Assembly (NCBI GenBank): GCA_015657535.1
Contig: JADHZB010000125.1
Coordinates: forward strand, 62,001 to 126,000
From: Nephromyces sp. MM_2019
Lineage: Eukaryota > Apicomplexa > Aconoidasida > Nephromycida
Length of the DNA stretch: 64,000 nucleotides
Direction of reading: 5' to 3'
This document shows, one piece after another, positions 46,517-59,430 of the stretch; positions within the stretch are counted from its first letter, which is position 1; the number at the start of each line of letters is the position of its first letter. Below the pieces are notes generated by a model. It searched no databases. It had not been told where the DNA came from and was given only the letters and a program-made list of their open reading frames with translations. A program made the translations under genes and the position numbers.

Positions 46517-49500
46517 ATGGGAATAAATATGAACGGAAGCTCTGAAAAGGAGGCTTTTATGGGTTCGATCTTTCCAAACGGTATGTGCTGTGTTTTTTAC
46601 GCAGCTAAATAACGTTTTTTTCATCTTCATTATCTGGTTCAATGCTGTGCATACCTTGAAAGGTTTTTCTTCTGCTTTCTAATTTAAAGCTTGTAGAAAC
46701 ATGATTTTTGAAGAAGGTGTTTGTAGGGAAGAATTTCTATCTAAATTTGGCGTAAAGATTTTTATAATAGCATTTTGAAGATTTTTTTCTGTAGTTCGAC
46801 GGGAATGATATAATATAGTGCTAAGAGCTTTCATTTCGGTAGTATGAAAGGGTGAAAACGCTAAAGTTTAAGTGTGAGGGTGCTTTTTTCTCTTGTAAAG
46901 GTTTTTCATTTGATACTGCAGAATGCTTGGCTTTCTAGGCCTAGTTCACTGGTTCTTTGATAAATATTGTTTGACATGTGCACAGTGTAATGGGAAATTA
47001 TTATTCAGTCTCTATAGGAGCCTCTAATGGGCATTTAGAGTTGAATGTGTTTAGGCCTACGATTATGCATACCGTCGTATGTATGTCTTCTATTGAGATA
47101 CCATCAGAATCAATAGTTTTCCCCTCGATAAATTATAAAGATTGCTTTAGCATATGAAATGATTTTAAATAGCAGTAGGCGACTTTAAATTATGGTATCT
47201 ATGCGTGTGTGTTTGGGTGTGTGTGTTCTTGGGTCTGTCTGTTCTTAGGTGTGTGTGTTCTTGGGTGTCTGTTCTTGGGTGTGTGTTCTTGGGTCTGTAT
47301 GTTCTTGGGTCTGTATGTTCTTGGGTGTCTGTTCTTGGGTGTCTGTTCTTGGGTGTCTGTTCTTGGGTGTCTGTTCTTGGGTGTCTGTTCTTGGGTGTGT
47401 GTGTTTGGGTCTGTATGTTCTTGGGTGTGCTCTTGCGTGTTTGCCTGCGTGTGTGTTCTTATGTGTTTGTGCCTGTGTGTGTGCCTGCACTTGTTGCTTG
47501 CCTATTCTTGCTTGTATGTGCTATTTTCAAAAAAAAAAATTTCATTTCAAAATTTTTTTTATCAGGATGCTGGTTGTAATTTCTCTTTATTGTAGTACTA
47601 TCTAATCTAGTATCTTTCCGCGTATTCCTTCTTTTGCTTTTTCTATCTGCTATTTTTCTTTTGAGGAAACTCATTCACACGAACGTATTAATTATTTAGA
47701 AAAACATTTTTTTTACACATTTTTTGCTGTTTAACGTTGGTTTTCCTTCATGTAGCCGATATACCGAAGCTGGAAAACCTTGTAAAACTCTTCAGTCCTA
47801 ATGAAAGTAAGTACTCTGTTGGAAGGACAGCTGAGGTTGAATCCATACGGCGACACTTTGAAAGGTTTGCTTTTTTTTTTAAGTAAAAATAAATGAAATT
47901 CTAAAGTATAGACAAAACTTAGTTTACTGAAAATACCAGCTGGTGTATGTATTATATATCTAAGCAGCTGCTAATCACGAGTAAAATTGAGTTTTAATTC
48001 TGCTCTATAATTTAATTTGAAATTGTATCTTGTGAGAGCTCTTTTCACTGCTTATGAAGGATAATATCTGAACCTCCAGTTGGTAGAATTATTTGCCTTT
48101 TTTTCAGTTGCCTAGGAGAATTTCATGGAGGGATTGCCTATTTATCCGGGGCTAGTGGAGTTGGTAAAACTTTGGTAGCGACTACAGTGGCTAGTTTGCT
48201 CTGCTTGGAGTACCCTGACTTGCTCTATGATAAGGCAGTTTCAGTGTCAGCTGCTGGCTGCGACAAGGGCATCAAAATATTTGCAGATATTGTGAATCAA
48301 ATGAACTTGGACACGCTACAGCAGCGAAAAAAAAAACTTAAAGATTTCAAGCTTGCTACTGACAAGGGAAGGATATCGGAGGTAGTCAAGAACTTTTCTG
48401 ATCTAGTGAAGATGCAGGATAAGTTTACGTAAGCATTTCTTCTTCCTTTTTGTATTAAAATACTATATTTTTGCAAAGGCAAAATGAATTTTTTGCGGTG
48501 CAGTTTGCATCCCGATGCGATCTCGCTCGCATAATATACGATTTTGGTGATAGCATAAACGCACGCGTGTTTTCGTGCTTCTCTGGCTGGTATTGGGCTT
48601 GCGACATTGCGTCTCGGCAGGTCTCTAATGATTTGCTCTGTATATATATGAGGAAGTTGCGTTGCATCATTCATTTTGAGGGTGGTTTTGATGGGTGCTA
48701 TAGTTGCTTCCAATACACTGCTTGAGAGTGTGCTCCACATACATGTATCTTTCTTTTAGAGGTGAAAAATGCTGATTTTTTGCGATTTTTTAATCAATTC
48801 TTGAATATATTGCTCTGCTAGCTTATTCGTGTTCTCATCTATATGTGATGCTCGAAAAAGGGGTTATAGAATGTGTGTTTTTTAATTTGATGATTTGTAG
48901 TAGCAATTTTCCTCCTGCAAGGTTTCATGCCATGCTTATGCAGAAGATGAATATTTTCCTGTAAATGCCTTCAGTTATATACGATTATTTTAGTGGATTT
49001 TTGAAGACTTAGAAGAAAGAAAATCTAGGCTTTTGTGCCCTTAATGATGGGCTATAAGTTTTTTTTTTATTTGATTAATGTAAAATTGAATATTATGACG
49101 CAGTATGTAATTTTTTGGCATCCAGTATTTCTGCGTTAGAGCGAATTTATTCCGGTTTTTTTCATGGGGAGTGGTGATGACAATTTACAGGAAGAAACGG
49201 AGAAATTTCGAGTTTTTTCGTGGTTTTTGAAGGATTTTTGATGAAAAACCTGTTTTGAACAGCCTGAAATTCGTACAAATGTATTGCACGCGACTCCTGC
49301 TGCTGCTTCAGAAGCGTTGATTACTATTTTTACATTTGATATATCTTTTTTAGTGATGAACAGGGCTTTAATCCCGGTGAGAATGCTGCATAGGCGTGTG
49401 GATAACATGATAGGCTAAAATTTTGCCTTTAGAAGGAGCTGTTTGACTTTTTCCCCGATGATATAATTTTTTCACGGATAGTGATTAGATAGAGTATGTA

Positions 49501-52500
49501 GCAACCTGTCTAGACGCACACACGCACTATCAATTATGCTTTATTTTTACTTGACTGAATTTTTCACCGTAGCCCTCACTTGGCTTTTATTTGCTTTTAT
49601 CGAACTGGAGGAATATGCTAGAAGTTTATAAGTATGGCTTCTTATAATCTACAGTTTTTGTATAATTGATGAGATTGATTTCGTTGCCACCCATGGGCAA
49701 AAAAGGAGAGAATTTGTGAAGAAGAGATCAAAGAGAGCGGAAGGAGATGATTTTCTACAATATTTGGTGTCTGCAGCCACTGATAGGAACTCTCGTTTGC
49801 TTGTTATTGGTAAGAGCTTATAAGAAGCTGAGCTATCTGGCTGTGTTTGTGATCTTTAAAAATATCTCATAGGGCCTAAAATGATTTTAATTTATTCGTT
49901 AATTATCAAGTCTTTTGCAGTGTTTCTTCTTTGGCATTGAATGTGAGCTTCGCTAGCTTCATCTTGTAGCCTTTTAATGTATTTGAAATCAAATGAGTGC
50001 CTATATTCTACAAAAACGAGAGAAGCAGCTGAAAATTAATTGGGAGAAACTGTAAATCTGGTATCACAGTGCCTGCATTTTTGATATCTCTTTTTCGCTC
50101 GTTCTGAGAACCAAAACATACGTCTTGGCGCTCGACTTTATGGTGATAGGATAGAGACTGTCTGAACGCCTTATTTTGCAGGAGAAATTGTTCTCCCAAA
50201 GAATTTTTCTATCGTTTTATAGGAAGCAGCGAAAGTACTTTAGCTTCCATTACGGTTGGGCTGAGTATCCTGATGAAATGAATTTTATATGCTAAAATGT
50301 TTTAAAAATGAAAAAAAAATTTTGTGTGTGTGTTTATGAGTGTGAGTGCGTGTAACTGTGAGTGAGTGCGTGCAACTGTGAGTGAGTGAAACTGTGTGTG
50401 AGTGCGTGCAACTGTGTGTGTGTGCGTGCAAATGTGTGTGTGTATCTTTAACATTTTTGTACCTTTTTGTACAGCGATTTCAAATAGTGCGGAGCTTGTG
50501 AAACATATTAACAGCAGCCACTTTTTGCATGTGGTTTTTGCTCCTTACACGGAAAGCGAATTGGAAAGTATTATTCGGCAGAAGCTAAGCAGCTTAGCGA
50601 CTGCTTCTCCAGTTATCTCCAACACAGCGCTGAAACTGTTTGTACGTCGTGTTGCCAATTATTCCGGGGATTGCCGATATTGCTTTGATGGGATCTGTCG
50701 GGGCATCTTCTCAAAGATCTGGCAAATTAGACAAAAAAAGCAGGAACCAGATTTTCTACAAGGCAAGTTTGATATGAAGGCTCTCTCAGATATTTATATA
50801 GAAAGATATGATGATAAGTGTGCTTTGATCTATTAAAAATTGGGTGCCGTAGAAAATGTAGGCTTAATGTTGCCTTAATTCAAGACTGCTTAAAGGTAAC
50901 AGCCTTTATATCCTCAATAAGCCCCCCCATAACCACCACCCCAACAAGCCCCAAACTTCCCCCAAACAAGCCCCCCAACAATCCCCCCATCAAGCCCGCC
51001 CAAAACCTCCCCCCCAAACCTCCCCCTTCTCCCCCTACCCATATTTAGAAAAACCCATTGAATTGCTAACTTTTTTTTTCCTTATAAGATAACAAAGCCA
51101 GAATCATCTTTTAGATGACTATACTTTTTAGCGTATAGCTGTATAATTGGAACATGTGTTACCTATTGCAGAGCAAGGATTTGAGTGCTCCAATGGTGGT
51201 GGTGATGTAGAAATTTTGATTTATTAGGAAATGTGCTACGGAGTTGTGCTTTTGATAAACATACACATGATGGAGGGTGGGTTCACCAAGATATTGTGAC
51301 ACTTTTTAATAAATGCTGCTAATATCGCAGAAGAGGTGCGGGAGAGTGTAGATACGCCAGGTGGGGGGAGAGGAGGTGTACATACAACAGCAGTCAAGTG
51401 TATGTACACTAACTTTAAACATACCAACCTTGTCACACGGGTTATATGTTTCTCTTGCTTTTAGATGCCAGGAAACGGACATTGTCAGAGTTGCCAGATT
51501 TGGAAAGTCATGAATTGCAGGCTACGCATGCTACTGCTGGTGAATGCTTCAAGACTATGAGATATACGGAAGAAAAAGTAGTCAGCGGCCTTAAGCAGCC
51601 ATCTCCCAGTTTGGTGACAAAGAGCCATAAAGATAAGCTTCCCAAGCGCCCTCTCGCCGCTCATGATTTGGATCTTATGAAGCTATCCCAACAGGCTAGC
51701 AATTCATCACTTTTCTCAGGGGATACTTGTAGTCCACTGAATAGCAATGAGACCAAGAACAAGGAGGATATGTCGCTCTCAAGATGTGCTTCACATGGAT
51801 CTCCACTTGATACACCAAATTCTTCGTATACAGAATCTACAAACGCCGTGTCTTGTCAGCAGAGCCCCTGCAGCTGTAATCAGCTATTCGAGCTAGAAAG
51901 CGAGGATACCAACTCTATTTGCTTTGAAGAGACTGAAGGCCCTTCTGGAGCCGCTTTGACTGCACCATCGTTACGCTGCAATGTCTCAAAAGATGGATAT
52001 GATGTGCAGAAAGTTTCATTAGATTCATCTGATAGAACTGATAAAGCGGTTAAGATTGATCAGCCAAGTCTTGCTCCGCCTGATATTGGATCATGCCCCA
52101 CCCCTGAAGCCCGTCCGTTGTTGAACATTCTCAATAGAGACGTTCAGCTTCATAGCCTTGAAAATGATAAGAAACAGGCATTGCTTAACTCGAAAATTGA
52201 CGTTTGTGTGCAGCGAAGTAGTATAGCTAACTGCAGAAATTCTATGTATGCTTCAAGTCACCTTGATATACCGGAGCTAGATGTGGCCACTATCAATAGG
52301 ACTACCGGGCTCTTGTGTGCCAACCAGCAGCAGGTGAACCTGATGAGAGCGAGTTTTTTTACGCTGCCATTACCCCAAAATCTTATTGGAAGAAGATTCA
52401 CTATATCCTGGCCCATTAAACCCATAACACATTATTATATATCCTAATAAAGCATTACATCGGTTTTTGCAGATTTTCACTTGAAGACATTACTTTTATC

Positions 52501-54525
52501 TTCTTTACTTTTTTACCTTCATTTTGGCCCGATTATCTGACATTATTAAAGTTGAGTAAAAACCAGTATCCTTTTTTCCTGAATGCAGCTATTGATGGAT
52601 AACCTGCAACATTTGCCGTTTATGCAAAAGCTCTATCTTGCCGCAGCCTGCAGAGCTGCGCAAGGAAAGTGTTTTCAGGATGAGAACTCTTTTGATATGC
52701 ATAATTCCAAAAGCAGCATAGAAGTTGGTATAGACGAGCTAGAGGTAAATTTTCGCTATTTTTATTGTTAAGGCCTGGATTATTGCTTTGCTCACTTAAG
52801 TGTTTAGAATGATTTGAATAGTAATTTTTCTCGCATTTTATATTGCTTATAGCTTCGTATTTCATTTTATTTAGCTGCGAAAAGCTTGGAAAGGCGCCTT
52901 GGTGCGCTTCTTCATCTTCATCGTTTTCATTTTCTTCATAATTTTCATTTTCTTCACCTTCATCTTCACGTTCACCTTCATTTTCTTCATTTTCTTCATT
53001 TTCTTCATTTTCTTCATTTTCTTCATTTTCTTCATTTTCTTCATTTTCTTCTTCACCTCCATCTTCATCTTCACCTTCAGCTTCTTCTTCAAATCATCTT
53101 TTACACCTTGTTCTCGATATGTACTTTTTGATTATACCACCGGAGTTAGCTCGTTATTATCAGCTTAGCAGTCTTTTTGCAATGAAAATTTTGAAGCGGC
53201 TAGTATTTTGTTGGAATTTATTTTAAGGTATGCTAAAATGGAGAGTTCATTGCAATTACATCCAGACCTATCAGCATATTGATACGGTAGTACACTAGAG
53301 TTCTTGTTTTGATGTTAATTTGTTACCTCTCTGATGTGTGTTAATATAACAATATTTTGTTTGCTGCCATCCACACTGGCCTATTTAACCCGCTTTTTAT
53401 TGCTGTTTTCTTGCAGAATTGCTACAGAGCACTTTGCAACGAGCTACAAAATGGGCATGTAGCTGACCATGGCCTTGGATGGAGCAGCTTTAAAAACGCT
53501 ATAGACACTTTTGTCGATCTCGGAATATGTCGCACAAAGACAGGTATGCTGAAAACAGACCGTACTATTTGATACAAGTACGGTCGGCTGCTGTCAAATG
53601 TTCTTTGAGGAAAATAGAACTCGCAAAACCTAATTTTTTTTTGAGTAATGGTGTTAAAAAGAGAAATTGCCTTTGAAATTAGTTCAAGTGAAAATCTCTT
53701 TGTGTGAAACTTGAGAGCTAGCGCCTAATAAAGGAATAACTTGTGCGTGTTCCTATTCGAACGCCGTTTTTACTCCTCGAGATTTTTTTTTATTGCTTTT
53801 CTCTTGAAGTTTTTTTTCGACGGCACAGCCGACTTTGAAGATAAGCTAGAATTGCATGAATTATCAGTATTTGTTGAGTGCATTCACTTTAATGCACTGT
53901 CGCTTGCAGATTTTGATACATTTTTTTCGCGTTTTTTCAGCCGTCAAATGCCTGTTTACGCATTTGTTTGAGTAAATTGTTTTGGTAAATTACCCTTCAA
54001 GGATTTGGAATGTGTCGCACTGCAATACACCCTCTGCATAAAAAATCTTTTCACTCCTCCACCAACCCCCCACCAGCCCCCCCACTAGCGATAATTTGTG
54101 TTGCGTGTAGATGCCCTTTTTAACTGTATGCATGATCGACTGGTGGTAGTTAATAGATAGCATTATGTTTCTACGTCACATTCTAATGCCTAGCGAAATC
54201 GGTTATTTTTGGGACAGTTTTGGGTTTCTTATTCGGGCCTAAAACATGATACACCTCTGTTTTAGTGCACTTGAACTAAGTGGATTTCACATTATATGGA
54301 ATTTTTTTACTATACACAGCTGTGTTACAGGATAGTCGTCGGTTTTGGCAACCTGCTCACTTTTCTAAGCATCGCTCATCCTTTAATTCAAAGACTGCTA
54401 AGAAACTGCTGTCTATTGAGATGCTTATAAACCCCAGTCTTTTAGAGACGGTAATGAGGAAACTTTCCCCTGTATTGGAAGGGTTTGATATACAAAGGCA
54501 CTATAGTTCAGGAATGGAGGCTTGA
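46517..54525 (+). CDS. ORC1/CDC6-family AAA+ replication-initiation ATPase
   Basis: Nine exons: 46517-46580, 47756-47864, 48108-48428, 49655-49809, 50475-50819, 51465-52333, 52589-52744, 53417-53543, 54320-54525; 783 codons, TGA. Start context is CCACCATGG. All phases agree. AAA+ module: [16 protein letters not shown], Walker A GASGVGKT (72-79), Walker B CIIDEID (Asp170, Glu171), sensor-1 Asn about 220, [19 protein letters not shown], sensor-2 [14 protein letters not shown] (Arg284). A Ser/Asn-rich insertion of about 290 residues follows (332-621). Then comes a winged helix: [46 protein letters not shown]. The family loads MCM2-7 at origins. The short N-terminus without BAH suggests CDC6, but ORC1 is possible. 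The 50819/51465 junction (donor T|GTGCTT) is the weakest; small extra exons could lie between. Confidence 0.88.
47203..47520 (+). repeat. GT-rich minisatellite in intron 1 of the CDC6/ORC1-like gene
   Basis: Tandem units of 14 nt (GTGTCTGTTCTTGG) and 16 nt (GTCTGTATGTTCTTGG). About five perfect 14-nt copies run at roughly 47325-47395, with degenerate TGTGTG flanks. It is read through in three frames, giving spurious CVFLG-type frames. Confidence 0.9.
50321..50447 (+). repeat. GT/GAGT-rich simple repeat just before exon 5 of the CDC6/ORC1-like gene
   Basis: Runs of TGTGTG alternating with GTGAGTGAGTGCGTGCAACT-type units. The tract ends about 28 nt before the acceptor at 50474 and so sits where the branch point and polypyrimidine tract are expected. 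Confidence 0.85.
50918..51042 (+). repeat. C-rich low-complexity tract in an intron of the CDC6/ORC1-like gene
   Basis: Repeated AAGCCCCCC, AACCTCCCCCC and CCACCCCAACAAGCCCC units, almost free of G on the plus strand. It is translated spuriously as a Pro-rich frame. Confidence 0.85.
52905..53090 (+). repeat. TTTTCTTCA 9-nt tandem repeat in an intron of the CDC6/ORC1-like gene
   Basis: About eight near-perfect TTTTCTTCA units at roughly 52980-53052, with related TTCACCTTCATC flanks. The plus strand is nearly pure pyrimidine plus A. It lies between exons 52744 and 53417 and is not coding in the phase-consistent gene model. Confidence 0.9.
54050..54088 (+). repeat. Short C-rich tract in the last intron of the CDC6/ORC1-like gene
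   Basis: CTCCTCCACCAACCCCCC-type sequence of about 39 nt, similar in strand bias to the tract at 50918. Confidence 0.7.
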
Positions 54526-57289
54526 TGCTTATTTCATTTGCAGGTTTATTTCTTTTATAGTCGCTTGGCATAGCCAATGCACGCCTCAGGATTTCCAATA
54601 ACGTCTACATCTCCAAAGAAGAAACATTTGGTAGATTAAAATGCTGATACTAAAATATCAGTTATTGTAAGATTTGTATGCTTTTATATATCCGTGTATA
54701 AAAAGTGTGTCATCATAATATTATTCAATGATTTAAAAAAAAGAATAAGCTGCATCTGCACAGCTACATGCCAAGCGATGCTTAAATTAGCAGATATATA
54801 TTAAGATAGTTCGGATGGCAAACGAGGCAATCGGCTTAATTACGCCAGTTGAGAGGCAGACTTAAGCTACGAATTGTTCCTTTACTAAATATGCTCATAT
54901 GGGCAACTTAATGACGTCTAGCTTCTTTGATTTTTTTCCCACTTTAATTTTTTGACTTTTAAAAAGTTAAATTCTTGCTTATTTGCTGTTTTTACTGAGT
55001 TCGTTGGTGGAGTAGAGACTGCGCAAGGGTGAAAGTATTTGCAGATAAAGTGAAACTGGTCGTCTTGTTTTACAACCCCCCCGCGTATTTACCCCCCTGA
55101 TTATTGTAGCTCTTCCTTGATATTTTCTTTGGTAAAGCTAAATTCCAAAAATGTTAAGTTCAATATTAACCAGCAATTCAGTACATGCACGATGTTATGA
55201 GATGCTATTAAAAATGGTTCCAGCTGTCCAGTTTCTGAATATGTATTTTTATCGATGTGCTATTCTACTGGTTTGACTGGAACCTATATTTCGCACTTTT
55301 CATATGATTATCATGGCATCATTGCATAACGATATCGCTCAAGTTTATCGTCTGATTACTATTAGTATCTGTCCTTGACGGTTGGCTATATTATAAAAAT
55401 AGTAAACTAAAAAGTTTTATATCGGCATTGTGACCTAAACCACTCTCTACAAAATTTGTGTTTCCGTTACCTTATCATATGCTGCCTTATGACTATTCAA
55501 TGCGACTGAATGCATTGTAAACTTTTATTTGAATTACGTGGCGCTAGGGCATATCTGGGGGCATATCCCCGCAATTTGGTTGAGAGGGTGGCTACTGCAT
55601 AGCTATGAAGCTTGGGGAGTTCCTTCTTCGTTTAATTTGTATTGTATTTCAATGTTCCGCTTTGTTGCTATGCATCCGTGTTAGGCCAAGAACTTATGAA
55701 TCTTGGTATTTCATTTGTGAATTGGTAATATGCTGGGCTATTTCCAATATGATAGTAATAGTTGTCATGAGATATCCGTTTTCTTGCTATTACACGCCCT
55801 TGAAGCATCGATTAATTTTGTATGCGAATTTTCTGAGGTTTTTCTTTTGCCAACACTTGCTCAGCATAATTTTAATCGTGTTTCATGACAATCTAAAAAG
55901 CTGCCGCGTTCAAAGGCACAATTAAAGTGGAATGATTGCTTCCAGTAAGCCCTATCCTCTCGCAAAGTATCCGCTGGATTTCTTGCAAAGGCTTATTTTT
56001 GAAGTAGCAGAATTGATTCGTTTTGTATTCATGTCTAGCGCTGCTTTTAAAATTTGGGTTTAGTGCTTTGAATAAACCGGTCTGAAGTTTTTCCGCTTTT
56101 ATAACTAGATAATTCTGTGCTATATTCAATGTTTACGTCTTTTGAGGAGTCAAAAGCCGAATATGCAGTTTAGATATATCTATAAGAAGCTTTTTTTACC
56201 TGTTTAGACCTATATTATTCTTTTTTTATGTATATTTCTAGTCTTACAATTGGTTATTGGCATTTTTTACGTTCCTATCTTCCCGGTGTATAAAATGAGT
56301 CTAGAGGCAGGTTTATTCCTAAATGAAGGAAACTATTTCCGTAGCTGAAGTGAAGTGCACATGGTTCAGTTTATAAAATTCGGTGACTATAAAAGCTGTC
56401 AGCTAGAACTTATAATGATATACACGTGATACATGCCTTCATAAATAAAGGCTAAATGCAGGCATGTAGGCATTACTCTCTTTACTTCATGTTATAGAAT
56501 ACGCTTATTATTATTGTACCTTGTAATAGAATTAATGTACTGATGCTTATTCGGCGAAGAGTATGTGGGACGAAGCATTAAAACATGATTTCATCTCTAT
56601 TTAGCTTTTTTTTAGATGAACTCCGCAGCTTAATTTATTTTCATTCTTTGCGGATCGAGATAATTTAGGATAGCACTATTATTATCTAGGATTAGCAGTA
56701 CGCTCTATTTTTTTATCACTTTCTTTAAGAGGAAGAAGCAGGAAGTGGTTTGCCTCTTTCACCTTAGTTTATAACTTATAGACTGGTGATTAGTTTTCGT
56801 ATGACACTGATCGTAGCATGAAGATGCTTTTGCATCTTGGAAGAAAATGCAGCACTCCTTTTTGTCAACATTTGCTTCAAGGAAGGCAGTGTAAGATAGG
56901 AGCAATTTCTGTACTCAAGCTTAGGCTCCAACTATAGGATGTAAACTTTTAGTGAATAGTTTCTTGAGAAGAGCTGCTTCTCGCGGAAATTTTGAGGCGA
57001 GTTTCTCTCATGAAATCTGCGTGTTGCTAATAGGATATCAGACAATTGCAACGCTTGGGTAGCTCGGAAAGATATGACCTGCGAATAAATTTTTACTGTC
57101 GTTATGACGCATATTTTGCTAAGAGTGTAATCGTCGTATTTTTGTCAAGCCTTAGCTTCGTTTTTGAGGTAATAGTACAATAGGGTAACGTCTTGTTGCT
57201 AGGTTGAGCCTATAATACGCTTAGCCAAAAGACTTAATTTCTTAGATGCCTCCCACGCCCAGTGTCCTGCGACCTGAGTGATATTGTAG
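54526..57289. other. Gap, mostly without a supported gene
   Basis: AT-rich. It contains the membrane-protein-like frame at 55605-55925 (listed separately). Frames near 57200-57289 on the plus strand may be 5' exons of the following unresolved gene. No RNA genes seen. Confidence 0.4.
55605..55925 (+). CDS. Possible small membrane protein
   Basis: ATG at 55605, 106 codons, TAA. Three hydrophobic segments are visible: LLRLICIVFQCSALLLCI, ELVICWAISNMIVIVVM and HLLSIILIVF, with charged loops between and a basic C-terminus (KSCRVQRHN). It could be a genuine short multi-pass protein or the first exon of a four-span protein. No recognised family and no splice evidence. Confidence 0.28.
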   Translation: MKLGEFLLRLICIVFQCSALLLCIRVRPRTYESWYFICELVICWAISNMIVIVVMRYPFSCYYTPLKHRLILYANFLRFFFCQHLLSIILIVFHDNLKSCRVQRHN

Positions 57290-59430
57290 CTTCTACTGGA
57301 GAATAAGCCACTTCTCTTTTCAAACTTTGAACCCGTAGTGGCGAAAAATATTATTCTTATGAGTGTAGTAGCTAGAATTAACGGTGTTTCCAACTTAGCG
57401 AGAGCGATTCGAAGCCGTATCGCCAACTTCCGAAGGTATTCCCAGTTAACAAGAAAGAGCCGCCTTTTTCGAAGTGTTTTTTGGTGGCATAAAATCTTTT
57501 TTTTCGTTGGATAGAACCCTCTCCTTAATTACTGGCGAGCTCCACAAGTTTCCTAATAAGCTCTCAGTTACAGGTTTGCAAGTATGTCATGTATACAGCA
57601 ACGCATGCTCAGTGTATCAACAAACAATGGTAGATGATGGCGTGCTGTGCTGGCCTTGATACAATAGCGTACGTGGGGGGCGTCGTTTCTGTGTGTCACC
57701 TCAGGTGAATGAGCATCATGAAGCTCATTTTTATTAACCCTGTGGAACATAGCTTAAAAATGGCAGCGTGATGAGATGAATGTGCGATGCTCCACACCCA
57801 TTCTCGGATGAGCCTTCTAGCGAACCCAGCCGGGACGTGCACAAGCAAGTCCTTCCTTTGCTTTTCTGTGGAATAGAACAAAATGGCTGAAGCTTAATGG
57901 TTGTGTCATGTCATATTATTAATTTTAAGTTACGCTATAGTCCTCCTGGGGTTGCCAACAACACTTTGACTATTAGATGTGGATCGATATACTAACTCAC
58001 TTTGAAAAGGATGAATCGTTGAAACAAAGCGAGGGAGCGGAGTTCCCGTCGCATCTATTGTCCTTGAAAAAACCCGAAGAATCATGCAATTTTCTGTTGA
58101 ATTAAGAATCTCCTTCAATGCATTGAGAATGTCAATATGTAATGTTGCGCAATTCCTTAATATGCAGGTGAGCCATACGTGACGCTTCCATAGTAATTTT
58201 TAGTGGTATTATGAGCATCCTAAAGCTTGCGATTGTAATTGAGATGTATGACAAAAAAAATCCTGACTCAGAGGTTTGCTTATGATGTACACTTCAAATT
58301 ACGTTGAAATATTTCTTGTGGAAAGGTCTTCAGTATACTGTTCAGCAAGGCGAATAATTTTACCAGTAGAGCTGGTGACCCAGGAGCTCTCTAAAGACGC
58401 TGCAAGATAAAATATATTTTTATTAGTGGAATATTTATGCGCCTTCATTAATACGGAAATAAAGTATATCGCCACATTCTACCAGTAAAGAATACTCCAC
58501 TTTAGTTATCTTTTAAAAGAGTAGAAAACGCGCATCAAACGCATTACACTCCAAAATTATGTTGCCATATCATTTTTTTGGATGTTCTACCAGCGCAGAG
58601 ATTAAATACGTTATTCTTGCTACTTTTAAGGACGTTCGCATGGTGTGAGCAAATCAAGCAATGCCCACCCCGGGCTACATGGTCAATAGATGCGGCTTAA
58701 GTTCAATATGAGCTGAACAGCACAGTGTAAGATCTGGTTAGTCTTTGGAGTCTATTTACCCAAAACCTACCTACATAGTGTGCTGAATTTATGCTGATCA
58801 ACATGACGACTATTTGAGTCTTCGAATGTTGTGTTCAACTCCCTTTGTAGTACCGCGTGATGACGCTGTGAAGGTGCTGGTTCTTCAGCACAAGTTTGAG
58901 TAAAAATATCTTGCACAATGTTTCAATGCCGCAACGGTATTATTTTCAAGCAAATGAGCAACGATAAACGAGTGGTGACGATATTTTTTGTAAATTTGAA
59001 TGAGAAAGTTTTTGATGGGCACAACAGTTGCTGCCTTTCATCCACAACTTTGCGAGTCCCCAGCTCTTACTTTTGTGAACTCCAAAATTAGGCTCTGAAT
59101 TTCTCAAGAACAGGTAAATTTTGGGGAAATACGAGATAGTGCTAGCAGCAGTGTAAATGCTCTGCCTGACAAAGGTGCAATAAGCTGCATCACTGTGCGG
59201 CGCTCTAATAAGGATAATGAGGTAATCTAGCTGAGACTCGAAACGCTGGAACTTCATAGAGCTAAACGGGGAAAAAATAAATATGTAATACCGGTCGTGG
59301 CGAACACCAACGATGCTCATCAATTTTCGTACCTTAAAGGACACAAGCTTATGGAGTTTTTCCTTTGTAGAAATATTTTTTGTTTCTTTACAAAGGTTAT
59401 TCCGATTATCGGACTACAATTACTTGATCT
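57290..59430 (+). CDS. Unresolved plus-strand gene or decayed gene
   Basis: A run of protein-like plus-strand blocks. 57290-57435 follows a TAG acceptor and ends CGAAG|GTATTC (FEPVVAKNIILMSVVARING). Near 57977-58104: WIDILTHFEKDESLKQ. About 58067-58163 ends in a strong CAG|GTGAGC donor. About 58784-58900: DYLSLRMLCSTPFVVPRDD. About 58950-59090: SNDKRVVTIFFVNLNEKVFD. 59099-59430: LPDKGAISCITVRRSNKDNE, then an in-frame TAG at 59228-59230, then LRLETLELHRAKRGKNKYV and GHKLMEFFLCRN. A 77-nt intron joins two of the blocks in phase. The rest do not join cleanly, and the in-frame TAG argues for a pseudogene or sequence error. The antisense frame 59344-58946 (132 codons) is in register with part of it. 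No family recognised. Confidence 0.35.

Noticed and set aside
47205..47605. Three overlapping plus-strand frames and one minus frame of 80-130 codons
   Set aside because: All are readings of the 14/16-nt GT minisatellite. Openness in several frames at once is the mark of a simple repeat.
50818..51048. Proline-rich plus-strand frame
   Set aside because: It is a translation of the C-rich intronic tract with no splice or start support.
52871..53092. Minus-strand frame with a long Lys-Met repeat
   Set aside because: It is the antisense of the TTTTCTTCA repeat, which lies inside an intron of the phase-consistent CDC6/ORC1-like model; the frame is open only because of repeat periodicity.
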